Below are positions 25,872-34,128 of a DNA stretch of 64,000 nucleotides, one piece after another. This DNA comes from Paenibacillus sp. GP183. GTDB lineage: Bacteria; Bacillota; Bacilli; Paenibacillales; NBRC-103111. The stretch is taken from positions 124,001 through 188,000 of the forward strand of contig NZ_FNSW01000001.1 in NCBI RefSeq assembly GCF_900104695.1, read 5' to 3'. A program made the translations under genes and the position numbers. Position 1 is the first letter of the stretch, and each line of letters begins with the position of its first letter. The notes beneath the pieces were generated by a model. The model worked only from the letters and a program-made list of their open reading frames with translations. It was not told the origin of the DNA and made no database searches.

Positions 25872-26843
25872 TTACTTTGCTTTGGGCGCCGTTCCGAGCA
25901 GCTTAAGGACATCATTAAAGCTCTTCACATTTTTCGGAATTTCTTTTTTGAAAGCCGGCGTTTGATTAATGCCGTCTACAGATTGATGCAGGTTGACTTT
26001 GCTGGAAACTGTATTGCCAGTCGCATTAGCGATGGAAAAGCTTAAGTCCATCACCTGATCTCGGATATAGCCTTGATCATCAATAGCGAAAGTCAGCATC
26101 CCCGGAGCATCGATCTTCAAGCTTTTGGAGGAACCGTTTTTGAATTGATCGGCTTGTGCTGCGGTCATCAGACCGTTTGTTTGTAAGGTTTGAATGAATT
26201 CAGGAAGCTTGCTTTGCACCCATGTATTGAGGGCTTGCTCATTTTTCTTTGATATTTCAATGCTGATGGATTTGGCTGATGCGCCGTCTTTGAGCTTTAG
26301 AGGGTCTTTCGCTTCTTTGTACCATTTGGCATCGATCCCGTCTAACAGTAATTTAGCAAGCGCGGTGGTTACTTGGGATGTGTTTTTAAGGCTGTCCACG
26401 TTCAGGGCGCTTTTGCTGTCCTTGCTTATTTGCTGTAAATCAACACTGTAGTATTCGTCAGGTTTATTAATGGCTGGCATATTGAAATACAATTTGCTAT
26501 CTTTAATAAGAACTGGAATCGACGTGCCTGTACTCGATCCTTTGGGCGTAAACGTGAGATCGGTCTCTAGCTGCAACGGCTCTTTATTCACAGCGCCATT
26601 CCAATCCAAATTGCTCTCTTTGGCCATACCAAGCAGTCCATTCATCAAAGGATTGGTCGCTGCGAGCAGCCCGTCACCAAGGCTTAACGTTAGGCTTCCG
26701 TTATAAGATGAGCTTTTGATCTCATTTTGCTTGACTAGCGCCTGATCTACTGCTTGTTTAATCTTCGTACTATCCGTACACCCGGTGAGCGTAGTCATGC
26801 TTACGACGGCAGCAATGGATAATGCAAACCATTTTTTATTCAT
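25872..26843 (-). CDS. Putative lipoprotein of unknown function
   Basis: 323 residues from ATG 26843, placed by GGGAGGTGAG 9 bases upstream; the longer frame to 27008 overlaps the divergent gene and its promoter. The lipobox is TTLTGC. The mature part has a LolA/LppX-like pattern: short amphipathic strands, SYNGSLTLSLGDG, YYSVDLQQISKDSK and IDDQGYIRDQVMDLSFSI. Proteins of this shape often carry lipid or act as membrane sensors; I cannot assign a function. It is transcribed from its own minus-strand promoter. Confidence 0.83.
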   Translation of the reverse strand: MNKKWFALSIAAVVSMTTLTGCTDSTKIKQAVDQALVKQNEIKSSSYNGSLTLSLGDGLLAATNPLMNGLLGMAKESNLDWNGAVNKEPLQLETDLTFTPKGSSTGTSIPVLIKDSKLYFNMPAINKPDEYYSVDLQQISKDSKSALNVDSLKNTSQVTTALAKLLLDGIDAKWYKEAKDPLKLKDGASAKSISIEISKKNEQALNTWVQSKLPEFIQTLQTNGLMTAAQADQFKNGSSKSLKIDAPGMLTFAIDDQGYIRDQVMDLSFSIANATGNTVSSKVNLHQSVDGINQTPAFKKEIPKNVKSFNDVLKLLGTAPKAK

Positions 26844-26876
26844 TATATCTGTCTCACCTCCCGTGAATCCTTTACT

Positions 26877-26905
26877 ATTATAATGCTTTCTATGTCGTTT
26901 GTCAC
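26877..26905 (-). promoter_or_regulatory. SigA-type promoter of the lipoprotein gene
   Basis: On the minus strand GTGACA (26905-26900) and TATAAT (26882-26877) are separated by 17 bp, about 35 bases from the ATG. Confidence 0.65.
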
Positions 26906-26945
26906 AAGTAAACCTATTACATTTATTTACAAAATGAGGTAAAAG

Positions 26946-28079
26946 ATGACACATGCTGCAGGCAATCAACAGCTTATTGAAGTGATTAAAGCCCAGATCC
27001 GCAAGCATCCTTTACGAGTCATCTCATTTCGAGATTATATGGACTTGGTCTTATATCATGAGACTTTAGGCTATTACCGAAATGAGAAGATCAAAATTGG
27101 CCGGGAAGGCGACTTTTATACCAGCTCATCCGTAGGATCAGTCATGGGAGAATTAATTGCTTCCTATATTCTTAAAGAGTCCCTGGTTGAATCACCCTCA
27201 ATGAGAAAGATTCAAATCGTCGAGTGGGGCGGCGGAAATGGCAGATTGGCCCTGCATATCCTGGATGAGCTGCAAAAGCAGGATCCCGCCATCTACGACA
27301 ACTTGACTTATATCATGATAGAATCGAGCAGTTATCATAGCCGTTTGCAAAGAGAAAACCTGCAGTCCCATCGGATGAAAATTGTGCATATGAAAGAATC
27401 GGAATGGTTGGCTAGCGATCCGCACCAGGGCGTGTTTGTTCTAGCAAATGAGCTGCTTGATGCATTTCCCGTTCACCGGATTCGCCGCAGCGGCAGTTCA
27501 TGGCAAGAAAGCCATGTAGCCTGGAACGATAACACCTCCAGCTTCGAGGAGCAGTGGCTTCCCCTGCAGATGGACAGCCCGTTATCCGCCTATCTGGAGC
27601 AAGCGGACTTGACTTTCAAGGAGGGCCAAGTGGCAGAAATCAATCTTCATGCGTCTCAGTGGATTCGAACGGTAGCGAATGCCATGCATGACGGCAGGAT
27701 GATCATCATCGATTATGGCACGGAAGCCAGTGAGCTGTATGCCGCTCATCGTATGCGAGGGACCTTGATGTGTTATCGGAAGCATCAGGCTTATGATAAT
27801 CCATTCATCCATTCAGGGGAGCAGGATATCACCGCACATGTTGATTTCACCGCTTGTATTGAAGCCGCTTCTACAGCTGGTTTCACCCGTTCCAAGCTGC
27901 AAACCCAGCGAGACTTTATGGTGGAGCAAGGGATATTGGAAAAGCTGCAAAATCATTTGGATCTCGATCCGTTTAGTGAAGCCGCCAAAAAGAACAGAGC
28001 CATCCGACAGCTTCTGCTGAGCGATCAAATGAGCGAGCTGTTCAAAGTGCTGATTCTAACCAAGGATAAATCTGTCTAA
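26946..28079 (+). CDS. SAM-dependent methyltransferase, MidA/NDUFAF7 family (DUF185)
   Basis: 377 residues. Family hallmarks are the FRDYMDLVLYHETLGYYRN entry segment, GREGDFYTSSSVG, the SAM-binding QIVEWGGGNGRLA and the FVLANELLDAFPVHR motif. NDUFAF7 methylates an arginine of mitochondrial complex I; bacterial targets are unknown, so this is a protein methyltransferase by inference only. TGAGGT precedes the ATG by 6-7 bases. It is divergent from the lipoprotein gene and ends at a shared bidirectional terminator. Confidence 0.92.
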   Translation: MTHAAGNQQLIEVIKAQIRKHPLRVISFRDYMDLVLYHETLGYYRNEKIKIGREGDFYTSSSVGSVMGELIASYILKESLVESPSMRKIQIVEWGGGNGRLALHILDELQKQDPAIYDNLTYIMIESSSYHSRLQRENLQSHRMKIVHMKESEWLASDPHQGVFVLANELLDAFPVHRIRRSGSSWQESHVAWNDNTSSFEEQWLPLQMDSPLSAYLEQADLTFKEGQVAEINLHASQWIRTVANAMHDGRMIIIDYGTEASELYAAHRMRGTLMCYRKHQAYDNPFIHSGEQDITAHVDFTACIEAASTAGFTRSKLQTQRDFMVEQGILEKLQNHLDLDPFSEAAKKNRAIRQLLLSDQMSELFKVLILTKDKSV

Positions 28080-28085
28080 CTCAAC

Positions 28086-28128
28086 GAAAAAAAGGTGACC
28101 CGGTTCAAGCATCCGGATCACCTTTTTG
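28086..28128. terminator. Bidirectional terminator between convergent genes
   Basis: AAAAAGGTGA and CCGG pair with CCGG and TCACCTTTTT across a short loop with one mismatch (C-A). A-rich and T-rich flanks serve the methyltransferase (+) and the DUF2626 gene (-). Confidence 0.85.
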
Positions 28129-28137
28129 CTTTTTGGT

Positions 28138-28368
28138 TTAAACAGACATTTTGAAGAAGGACCAATACGTAAATCCGCCAAACGAGAGGATCATATATCC
28201 CCAGAACAGCAGCATGTAAGTGCGTTCAGAAAGGCGCATGTAGCCCAAAATCACGAATACGGCTGTTTGGAAAAAGAAAATCAGAGCCATCGGAATCATA
28301 CCGCCGGCTAGACTCATCAAGCCGATTGCGAGCGTCCAAAACCCAAGAACTCTAAACATGCGATCCAT
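28138..28368 (-). CDS. DUF2626 small membrane protein (YqgY-like)
   Basis: 76 residues starting MDRMFRVLGFWTLAIGLMSL, with three transmembrane segments and the LSERTYMLLFWGYMILSF motif, matching the DUF2626 family (B. subtilis YqgY). AAGGAGG at the correct spacing puts the start at ATG 28368, not the upstream in-frame GTG. The function is unknown. It stands alone on the minus strand. Confidence 0.85.
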   Translation of the reverse strand: MDRMFRVLGFWTLAIGLMSLAGGMIPMALIFFFQTAVFVILGYMRLSERTYMLLFWGYMILSFGGFTYWSFFKMSV

Positions 28369-28639
28369 TGTGACCAACCTCCTTCAGCAAAACGTGCACA
28401 TTTTCTAAGTCACATTATACCTTTTTTGTCTTATCGGTGTAAACCTTCAAACCGTGACGAATTTTAAAACTTTGCTGCAATATTCGATAGTATACCTTTT
28501 TCTCCCGAAAGCATGTATGAGGGTACGAAAAAATGGCAATACCAAATAGTATGAAATAGATTCTATGAACTCTACTACGGGCATAGGAATAGTAATAATG
28601 GCATCGAACCATTTATACCGTTTAGGAGGATTGACCGTT

Positions 28640-29290
28640 ATGTCGGCAATTAGGCAAGATGCTTGGAGCGATGAGGACGATTTGATTCTCGCAGAGGTAA
28701 CTTTGCGGCATATTCGCGATGGAAGCACCCAATTATCCGCCTTCGAAGAAGTGGGAGAGCGAATCGGGCGCACCGCAGCTGCTTGCGGCTTTCGCTGGAA
28801 CAGCTTTGTCAGGAAAAAATACGAAGCCGCTATCCAGATCGCAAAAGCTCAGCGGCAAAAAAGAACACAGCTTCGCAAGCATGCGGTAGTCAGTATGGCA
28901 GGCTCATCGGTTGCCGTTCTGGATTCTGTTGATCTTGGTCAAGGCAAGCATGATACATTCACGGAAGAAACGTTATCCATTGATGCGGTTATCCGGTTTC
29001 TTCGCCAATGGAGGAATACGTACCAGGACATGAACCGTCATTTCAAGAGCTTGGAGAAAGAGCTGCATGACAAGGAAGAGGAACTTCTCCGGCTGCGAAG
29101 AGAGAATGATAAGCTGAACAAGCAAGTGAATGAAGTTGAAACCGATTATCGAGTGGTCAATGATGATTACAAGGCTTTGATTCAAATCATGGACCGCGCA
29201 CGCAAGATGGCATTCTTAGTTGAGGAAGAGGAAGAAACCCGATCTCGATTTAAAATGGATGCCAACGGAAATTTGGAAAGAATAGAGTAG
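28640..29290 (+). CDS. rsfA: Prespore-specific transcriptional regulator RsfA
   Basis: 216 residues. The N-terminal Myb/SANT-like helix-turn-helix (IRQDAWSDEDDLILAEVTLR, TAAACGFRWNSFVRKKYE) is followed by a long coiled coil (~140-195: LEKELHDKEEELLRLRREND). In B. subtilis RsfA is made in the forespore under SigF and modulates the SigF regulon. TAGGAGGAT at 28623-28631 sets the start at ATG 28640; the frame is open upstream but without a site. A SigF-like promoter candidate lies about 95 bases upstream. Confidence 0.92.
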   Translation: MSAIRQDAWSDEDDLILAEVTLRHIRDGSTQLSAFEEVGERIGRTAAACGFRWNSFVRKKYEAAIQIAKAQRQKRTQLRKHAVVSMAGSSVAVLDSVDLGQGKHDTFTEETLSIDAVIRFLRQWRNTYQDMNRHFKSLEKELHDKEEELLRLRRENDKLNKQVNEVETDYRVVNDDYKALIQIMDRARKMAFLVEEEEETRSRFKMDANGNLERIE

Positions 29291-29311
29291 GTAATAGAAG
29301 TTAGGACAGCG

Positions 29312-29357
29312 AGCCCCGGTTAAGGAGAAGTTCCTTATGACGGGGCTTGTTTTGTTG
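29312..29357 (+). terminator. Intrinsic terminator after rsfA
   Basis: AGCCCCG pairs with CGGGGCT, and an inner AAGGA/TCCTT pair extends the stem; TGTTTTGTTGT follows. It lies 40 bases before panE. Confidence 0.7.
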
Positions 29358-29393
29358 TATAATTTACTTATTGAGCAAGAAGGAGACCAGATC

Positions 29394-30362
29394 ATGCATA
29401 TTGCCGTTATGGGGGCAGGCTCCATTGGACTTCTGTTGGCAGCTAGACTCTCGGCTGTCACTGATACACTTGAAATTATTACGAGAACAGAAGAGCAAGC
29501 CGATGCAATCCGCAGAGAAGGTATTTCTGTAGAAGAAGAATCCATCATTTCGGCAGATAAGTTCGAAGTCATTTCTTATGAAACCAAGATTGCTAAGCGG
29601 AAGGCAAGCCATGATCTTCAATTTTTAGTCCTTGCCGTCAAGCAATTCGCTATTAACAATGAGCTGGTTGCATTCATACTGAGGTATATTACACCCCATA
29701 CAACCATCATATGCTTTCAAAACGGGATGGGACATGTTGATAAACTGCTCGCTCATCTGGATAAAGAACGTATTTTACTGGCGGTTACGACGGAAGGGGC
29801 AAGGAAAACAGGGCTATATCAAGTTAGTCATACTGGCAGCGGCATTACGGACTTGGGATATAGCTTCCAAGATATTGGGGAGAATGCTGAAAACGCACAA
29901 AAAATATTTGCCGGCCTCATGAAGAGAGCAGGATTCGAGGTGTCTTTGTCGAAAAACATGGGTATAAAGGTATGGAGCAAACTGATCATCAATGCTGTCA
30001 TCAATCCTTTGACCGCAATACTGAAGATTCGCAATGGAGAATTACTGCAAACTCCTTCAAGCAAGGCCCTAATGTTAGCTTTATTTAGTGAAGGGATCGC
30101 TGTTGCCAGAGCGAATCAGCTGGATTTGCCAGACGAACTTTGGGAAACGGTTCTTCAGGTATGCAAGCTCACAGCCGATAATCAATCTTCGATGCTGCAA
30201 GATATCATTCATAGCAGAAGTACAGAAATCGACAGCATCAACGGCACCCTGCTTCGCATAGCGGAACAACATAAGCTTGTGCTGCCTGTTAATCAGGTGG
30301 TATTTCATATGATAAAAGCTCTAGAGAACAAGAAGGTGAGCGATATTGTCGGTGATTGTTGA
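29394..30362 (+). CDS. panE: 2-dehydropantoate 2-reductase (PanE/ApbA family)
   Basis: 322 residues. NADPH-dependent reduction of ketopantoate to pantoate for coenzyme A synthesis. The Rossmann motif is MGAGSIGLLLAARL, followed by FQNGMGH and the catalytic Lys segment WSKLIINAVINPLTA; EIDSINGTLLRIAEQH is the C-terminal family motif. AAGGAGA at 29380-29386 fixes ATG 29394. The B. subtilis counterpart near bshC (ylbQ) is the same family. It overlaps the DUF3397 gene by 17 bases. Confidence 0.93.
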   Translation: MHIAVMGAGSIGLLLAARLSAVTDTLEIITRTEEQADAIRREGISVEEESIISADKFEVISYETKIAKRKASHDLQFLVLAVKQFAINNELVAFILRYITPHTTIICFQNGMGHVDKLLAHLDKERILLAVTTEGARKTGLYQVSHTGSGITDLGYSFQDIGENAENAQKIFAGLMKRAGFEVSLSKNMGIKVWSKLIINAVINPLTAILKIRNGELLQTPSSKALMLALFSEGIAVARANQLDLPDELWETVLQVCKLTADNQSSMLQDIIHSRSTEIDSINGTLLRIAEQHKLVLPVNQVVFHMIKALENKKVSDIVGDC

Positions 30363-30744
30363 GATTTTATTAAATCTGTACTCTTGGTTAGCCGCTTTAC
30401 CCTTTGTTACTTTTATTGTCATCTGGTTTGGGGTCTATTTGTTTTTGAAAAACAAGAAGCTGACTACCAGGCTTTCCATGGATATTACGATGCTATTCTT
30501 GATTGGCTCTGTCTCAGTGATCTGGAATCAGTTGTTCCAAGCCAAATTCGGATTTTGGCTGATCATTTTAGTGCTTTTGATCTCATTTGGCTTAATCGGA
30601 GGCTATCAGAACCAAGCCAAAGGTAAGACAGATCTGCTGAAAGTATTTCGCGTCGTCTGGCGATTGGGCTTTTTGACACTTTCAGTATTGTATATTGTGC
30701 TTCTGCTGGCAAATATACTTAAAAACATGATCATTCCTACATAA
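30346..30744 (+). CDS. DUF3397 membrane protein
   Basis: 132 residues with four transmembrane segments and short basic loops (FLKNKKLTTRLSMDITMLFL, FGLIGGYQNQAKGKTDLLKV), the DUF3397 pattern. The start is TTG 30346 with AAGGTGAG at 30333-30340, inside the end of panE, so translation is coupled. Members of this family commonly sit between panE and bshC in Bacillales. The function is unknown. Confidence 0.83.
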   Translation: MSVIVEILLNLYSWLAALPFVTFIVIWFGVYLFLKNKKLTTRLSMDITMLFLIGSVSVIWNQLFQAKFGFWLIILVLLISFGLIGGYQNQAKGKTDLLKVFRVVWRLGFLTLSVLYIVLLLANILKNMIIPT

Positions 30745-30765
30745 TTAAAGGAGAGGTTCCAGTTG

Positions 30766-31044
30766 ATGGTGCATAACTTAATGGAGGAAGTCGTTAGACA
30801 GTGCTTGAAGGAGCTCATTCAAACTCAAAAGCTGCAGGATTGCGATGTAAAAACTCAAAGCGATATTATGGCTATTGCACTTAATAACCTCCAGCCGAAA
30901 TATGTTTCTTCCACACAAGGCGAAATGTTTGTAAAGACCCAGGTTCGTCAGCTGGAGCCGGATGTTTATAAGGAGCTTTCCTATGCGATTGAAAAGGTGC
31001 AGAATACACGGAGAAAAACGGACTTTCAAACAGACGAATTGTAA
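30766..31044 (+). CDS. ComFB family late competence protein
   Basis: 92 residues. MVHNLMEEVVRQCLKELIQ, then CDVKTQSDIMAIALNNLQPKYV, the ComFB pattern, although only one cysteine of the usual pair (here LQDCDVK) is seen. In B. subtilis comFB lies between comFA and comFC; here it stands alone behind DUF3397, and homologues in other bacteria bind cyclic dinucleotides. AAAGGAGAGG at 30747-30756 precedes ATG 30766. Its role here is unclear. Confidence 0.83.
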   Translation: MVHNLMEEVVRQCLKELIQTQKLQDCDVKTQSDIMAIALNNLQPKYVSSTQGEMFVKTQVRQLEPDVYKELSYAIEKVQNTRRKTDFQTDEL

Positions 31045-31364
31045 AATTAATCCAGCCGAAATCTTATAAATTCAAGTAGATTTTATTGACCGATGGTTGT
31101 ATAATAAATAATTGGTGAGTAGTGTTTTTTTTACAATAATATAACAATGGTAAATTAGCACTAGACTTTATAAAGCTATTTGTTATAATTGGTTACATGG
31201 AAACGAGTAAATTAATTTACTAGCGAAATAATGTTAGGTTTTCTAACACATAGCCGATCTCACCTGTTTTATCTTGTTTTGGGTTTCCGGCGCCCGGGTT
31301 GATGAATTTTATTATGCTGAGCGCCATAACCATAGAGATTTACATATTTTAAAGGAGGAGTTTT
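31045..31364. other. Intergenic region comFB-oppA (320 bp), regulatory
   Basis: No gene is visible. The region is very A+T-rich and carries two TATAAT sequences (31100-31105 and 31184-31189), a perfect 16-bp palindrome AGTAAATTAATTTACT at 31206-31221 and a small hairpin TGTTAG/CTAACA at 31232-31248. It is probably the control region of the opp operon. Confidence 0.6.
31162..31189 (+). promoter_or_regulatory. Candidate promoter of the opp operon
   Basis: TAGACT at 31162-31167 and TATAAT at 31184-31189 are spaced 16 bp. The -35 is imperfect. The palindrome at 31206-31221 would overlap the first transcribed bases. Confidence 0.4.
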
Positions 31365-33062
31365 ATGAAAGCGTCGAAGTGGGTCTCAACAGCGGTAGCC
31401 CTGACATTGGTCGGAAGTGTAGCTATCGGTTGTACAAGTAAACCAGCAGCACCAACTACATCACCAGCAGCATCCGGGGGTGCGACAGCCACAGCATCAA
31501 CAGCGCCAGCAGCACCAAGCAAACCGCAAGAAATCAAAATCAACTTTTCGGCTGAGCCGCCTGTTCTGGACAGCTCGAAAACAACAGCATCAGCTTCGTT
31601 CACGCTTATTGGTGCATTTAATGAAGGTCTATATCGTCTTGATAAGGACGGTAAACCAACACCTGCTCTTGCCAAAGACATGCCTAAGAAATCTGCAGAC
31701 GGCCTAACTTACACGATCGAAATCCGCGACAATGCGGTATGGGCCGATGGTACCCCTGTAAAAGCCTCCGATTTCGTATATTCCTACAAACGTACTTTGG
31801 ACCCTGCTACAAAAGCGCAATACAGCTTCATTGTTGCATGGATTAAAGGCGGAACGGCTGTAACTAAAGCTGACACTCCAGAAAAACTAAAAGCGGCTCA
31901 AGATGCTCTTGGCGTTAAGGCGCTTAGTGACAAGCAACTTGAAATTACGTTGGAGAAGCCAGTGACTTTCTTCACAAGCTTGCTTGCTTTTGCCACATTC
32001 TTCCCGCAAAAAGAAGATTTCGTGAAAGCTCAAGGAGATAAATACGGAGCTGAAGCAGACAAAGTTATCGGTGCAGGACCTTTTATTTTGAAGCAATGGG
32101 ATCACAGCCAAACCCTAGTTCTTGAGAAAAATCCCAAGTACTGGGATGCTGCCAATGTGAAGCTTACAAAAGCCACAATCAACATTATAAAAGATACCAA
32201 CACTGGTCTTAACCTTTATGAAACTAACGCTGCTGATCTTACTGAGATCAAAGGCGATCAACTCAAGCTTTACCAAGGCAAGCCTGATGTGACTCCTAAG
32301 CCTGAGCTTACTAACTCATATATCATGTATCAAGTGAAGAAAGTGCCTGCACTTGCTAATAAGAAAATTCGTCAAGCTTTGGGTATGGCTATCGATCGTC
32401 AAGCTTACGTTGATACAGTTATTGCTAACGGTTCCGTTCCTTCCATAGGTCTTGTACCAACCGGTACACTTGATGGTAACGGCGGTGACTTCCGTAAAAC
32501 AGCTGGCGATGTTCAACCTAAATTTGACGCTGCAAAAGCAAAGCAGCTGTTCCAAGAAGGCTTAAAGGAGCTAAATCTTACTGCATTGCCGCCGCTGAAG
32601 ATGACTGCTGACGATACAGAAACCGCTAAAAAATCTCTTGAGTTCATTCAAGCTCAATGGAAGCAAAACCTTGGCTATGATATGATAGCTGAACCGGTTC
32701 CGCACGCATTGCGCATAGAAAAACAATCTAAGCATGATTTCGAACTGTGTCTTGCTCTTTGGGGAGCTGACTACAATGATCCGATGACATTCCTTGACAT
32801 GTGGGTAACTGGTGGAGAGTTCGACGAAGGCGACTACAGCAACCCGCAATACGACGCTTTGATCAAAACTGCTCAAAACGAAGCCGATCCTGCGAAACGC
32901 GTAAAAGCAATGGTTGATGCAGAGAAGCTTCTGATGGACGATCAAGGTGTATCACCACTTTATTTCCGTGCTCGTGCTTACCTGAAAAAAACAAATGTTG
33001 ATGGGTTGTTCCTTGCTCCTTATGGTCCTGAATGGGAACTGAAATGGACAACTGTAAAGTAA
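31365..33062 (+). CDS. oppA: Oligopeptide ABC transporter substrate-binding lipoprotein OppA
   Basis: 565 residues. Lipobox SVAIGC with C23, an Ala/Thr/Ser-rich linker to ~residue 50, then the SBP family 5 fold: LYRLDKDGKPTPALAKDMP, YTIEIRDNAVWADGTPVKAS and GPFILKQWDHSQTLVLEKNP. It captures extracellular peptides and delivers them to OppBC. AAGGAGGAG precedes the ATG. First gene of the operon, separated from oppB by a hairpin that should raise its yield over the membrane genes. Confidence 0.95.
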   Translation: MKASKWVSTAVALTLVGSVAIGCTSKPAAPTTSPAASGGATATASTAPAAPSKPQEIKINFSAEPPVLDSSKTTASASFTLIGAFNEGLYRLDKDGKPTPALAKDMPKKSADGLTYTIEIRDNAVWADGTPVKASDFVYSYKRTLDPATKAQYSFIVAWIKGGTAVTKADTPEKLKAAQDALGVKALSDKQLEITLEKPVTFFTSLLAFATFFPQKEDFVKAQGDKYGAEADKVIGAGPFILKQWDHSQTLVLEKNPKYWDAANVKLTKATINIIKDTNTGLNLYETNAADLTEIKGDQLKLYQGKPDVTPKPELTNSYIMYQVKKVPALANKKIRQALGMAIDRQAYVDTVIANGSVPSIGLVPTGTLDGNGGDFRKTAGDVQPKFDAAKAKQLFQEGLKELNLTALPPLKMTADDTETAKKSLEFIQAQWKQNLGYDMIAEPVPHALRIEKQSKHDFELCLALWGADYNDPMTFLDMWVTGGEFDEGDYSNPQYDALIKTAQNEADPAKRVKAMVDAEKLLMDDQGVSPLYFRARAYLKKTNVDGLFLAPYGPEWELKWTTVK

Positions 33063-33096
33063 TCAAATAATAAATTAATATGTTACATGCAGGAAG

Positions 33097-33128
33097 GGGC
33101 CGTTCGCACCTCGTGAGAACGGTCCTTT
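33097..33128 (+). terminator. Hairpin/attenuator between oppA and oppB
   Basis: GGGCCGTTC at 33097-33105 pairs with GAACGGTCC at 33117-33125 (one G-T pair), followed by TTTCTGAATTT. The T-tract is short, which suggests partial termination or protection of the oppA mRNA 3' end. Confidence 0.65.
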
Positions 33129-33177
33129 CTGAATTTCATTTTACCAATATTTTCAATTTCCAATAAGGAGGGGCATC

Positions 33178-34125
33178 ATGCTTAAGTATATTCTGCGCCG
33201 TTTCGTATATACGCTTGTTACGTTATGGCTCATCGTCACGTTTACATTCGTGCTGATGAAAAATTTGCCCGGAGATCCGCTTGGTGAAGGCTCCGAGAAG
33301 ATCCCAAAAGCGACTAAAGAAATGCTGCTCAGGCAGTATGGCTTGGACAAGCCTCTGTGGGAACAATATTTAACTTATATGAACAGGATCGCTCATTTTG
33401 ACCTCGGATATTCCTTTCAATTCCCTGCTCACAAAGTGACTGATATTATTAAACAAGCCTTTCCTTCCTCGTTGGAGCTTGGGTTAGTCGCTCTGTTTTT
33501 TGCTATTGTGGTTGGTTTGCTGCTTGGTATTATCGCTTCGTTAAACCACAATAAAGCGGGTGATTATACTGCCATGTTCGTTGCTATTATCGGGATTTCG
33601 GTGCCCTCCTTCGTGCTTGGGCCGTTCTTATCCTATTTTATTGGCGTTAAACTGCATTGGCTGCCTGCAGGATTATGGAAGGACACACTCTTTACAGGTT
33701 TTCAATACCGAATATTGCCTGCCTTGACTTTATCCTTTGGTACGTTGGCCATTCTGGCCAGATTAATGCGTACATCCATGCTGGACGTACTTAATCAGGA
33801 TTATATCAAGACAGCCAAGGCCAAAGGACTTGCTGCCTTCTCCGTAATTTCGAAACATACGATAAGAAATGCCATTTTACCCGTTGTTACCATAATTGGA
33901 CCAATATTTGTAAACGTCATCACCGGAACATTGGTCGTTGAGCAAATTTTTGGAATACCCGGTTTGGGTAAGCATTTTGTTTCTTCTGTATATTCCAATG
34001 ATTACACCATGATTGCAGGGTTAACCATTTTCTACTCCGCCATTTTGATTTTTGTTATTTTTTTAACAGATATTTTATATGGCTTTATCGACCCTCGAAT
34101 TCGTCTTGGGAAAGGCGGTAAATAA
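33178..34125 (+). CDS. oppB: Oligopeptide ABC transporter permease OppB
   Basis: 315 residues, six transmembrane segments. N-terminal MLKYILRRFVYTLVTLWLIV with the family's NLPGDPL motif. The EAA-type coupling loop is at TAKAKGLAAFSVISKHTIRNAILP, and EQIFGIPGLGKHFVSSVYSND is the OppB C-terminal signature. It pairs with OppC to form the channel. AAGGAGGGG precedes the ATG, and it ends 3 bases before oppC. Confidence 0.95.
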   Translation: MLKYILRRFVYTLVTLWLIVTFTFVLMKNLPGDPLGEGSEKIPKATKEMLLRQYGLDKPLWEQYLTYMNRIAHFDLGYSFQFPAHKVTDIIKQAFPSSLELGLVALFFAIVVGLLLGIIASLNHNKAGDYTAMFVAIIGISVPSFVLGPFLSYFIGVKLHWLPAGLWKDTLFTGFQYRILPALTLSFGTLAILARLMRTSMLDVLNQDYIKTAKAKGLAAFSVISKHTIRNAILPVVTIIGPIFVNVITGTLVVEQIFGIPGLGKHFVSSVYSNDYTMIAGLTIFYSAILIFVIFLTDILYGFIDPRIRLGKGGK

Positions 34126-34128
34126 TCG

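Noticed and set aside
26844-27008. N-terminal extension of the minus-strand lipoprotein
   Set aside because: The extension would run across its own promoter and the divergent methyltransferase start; a strong ribosome binding site and a lipobox signal peptide support ATG 26843.
28565-28639. 25-codon N-terminal extension of rsfA
   Set aside because: No ribosome binding site at 28565; TAGGAGGAT just before ATG 28640 and the family N-terminus support the shorter form.
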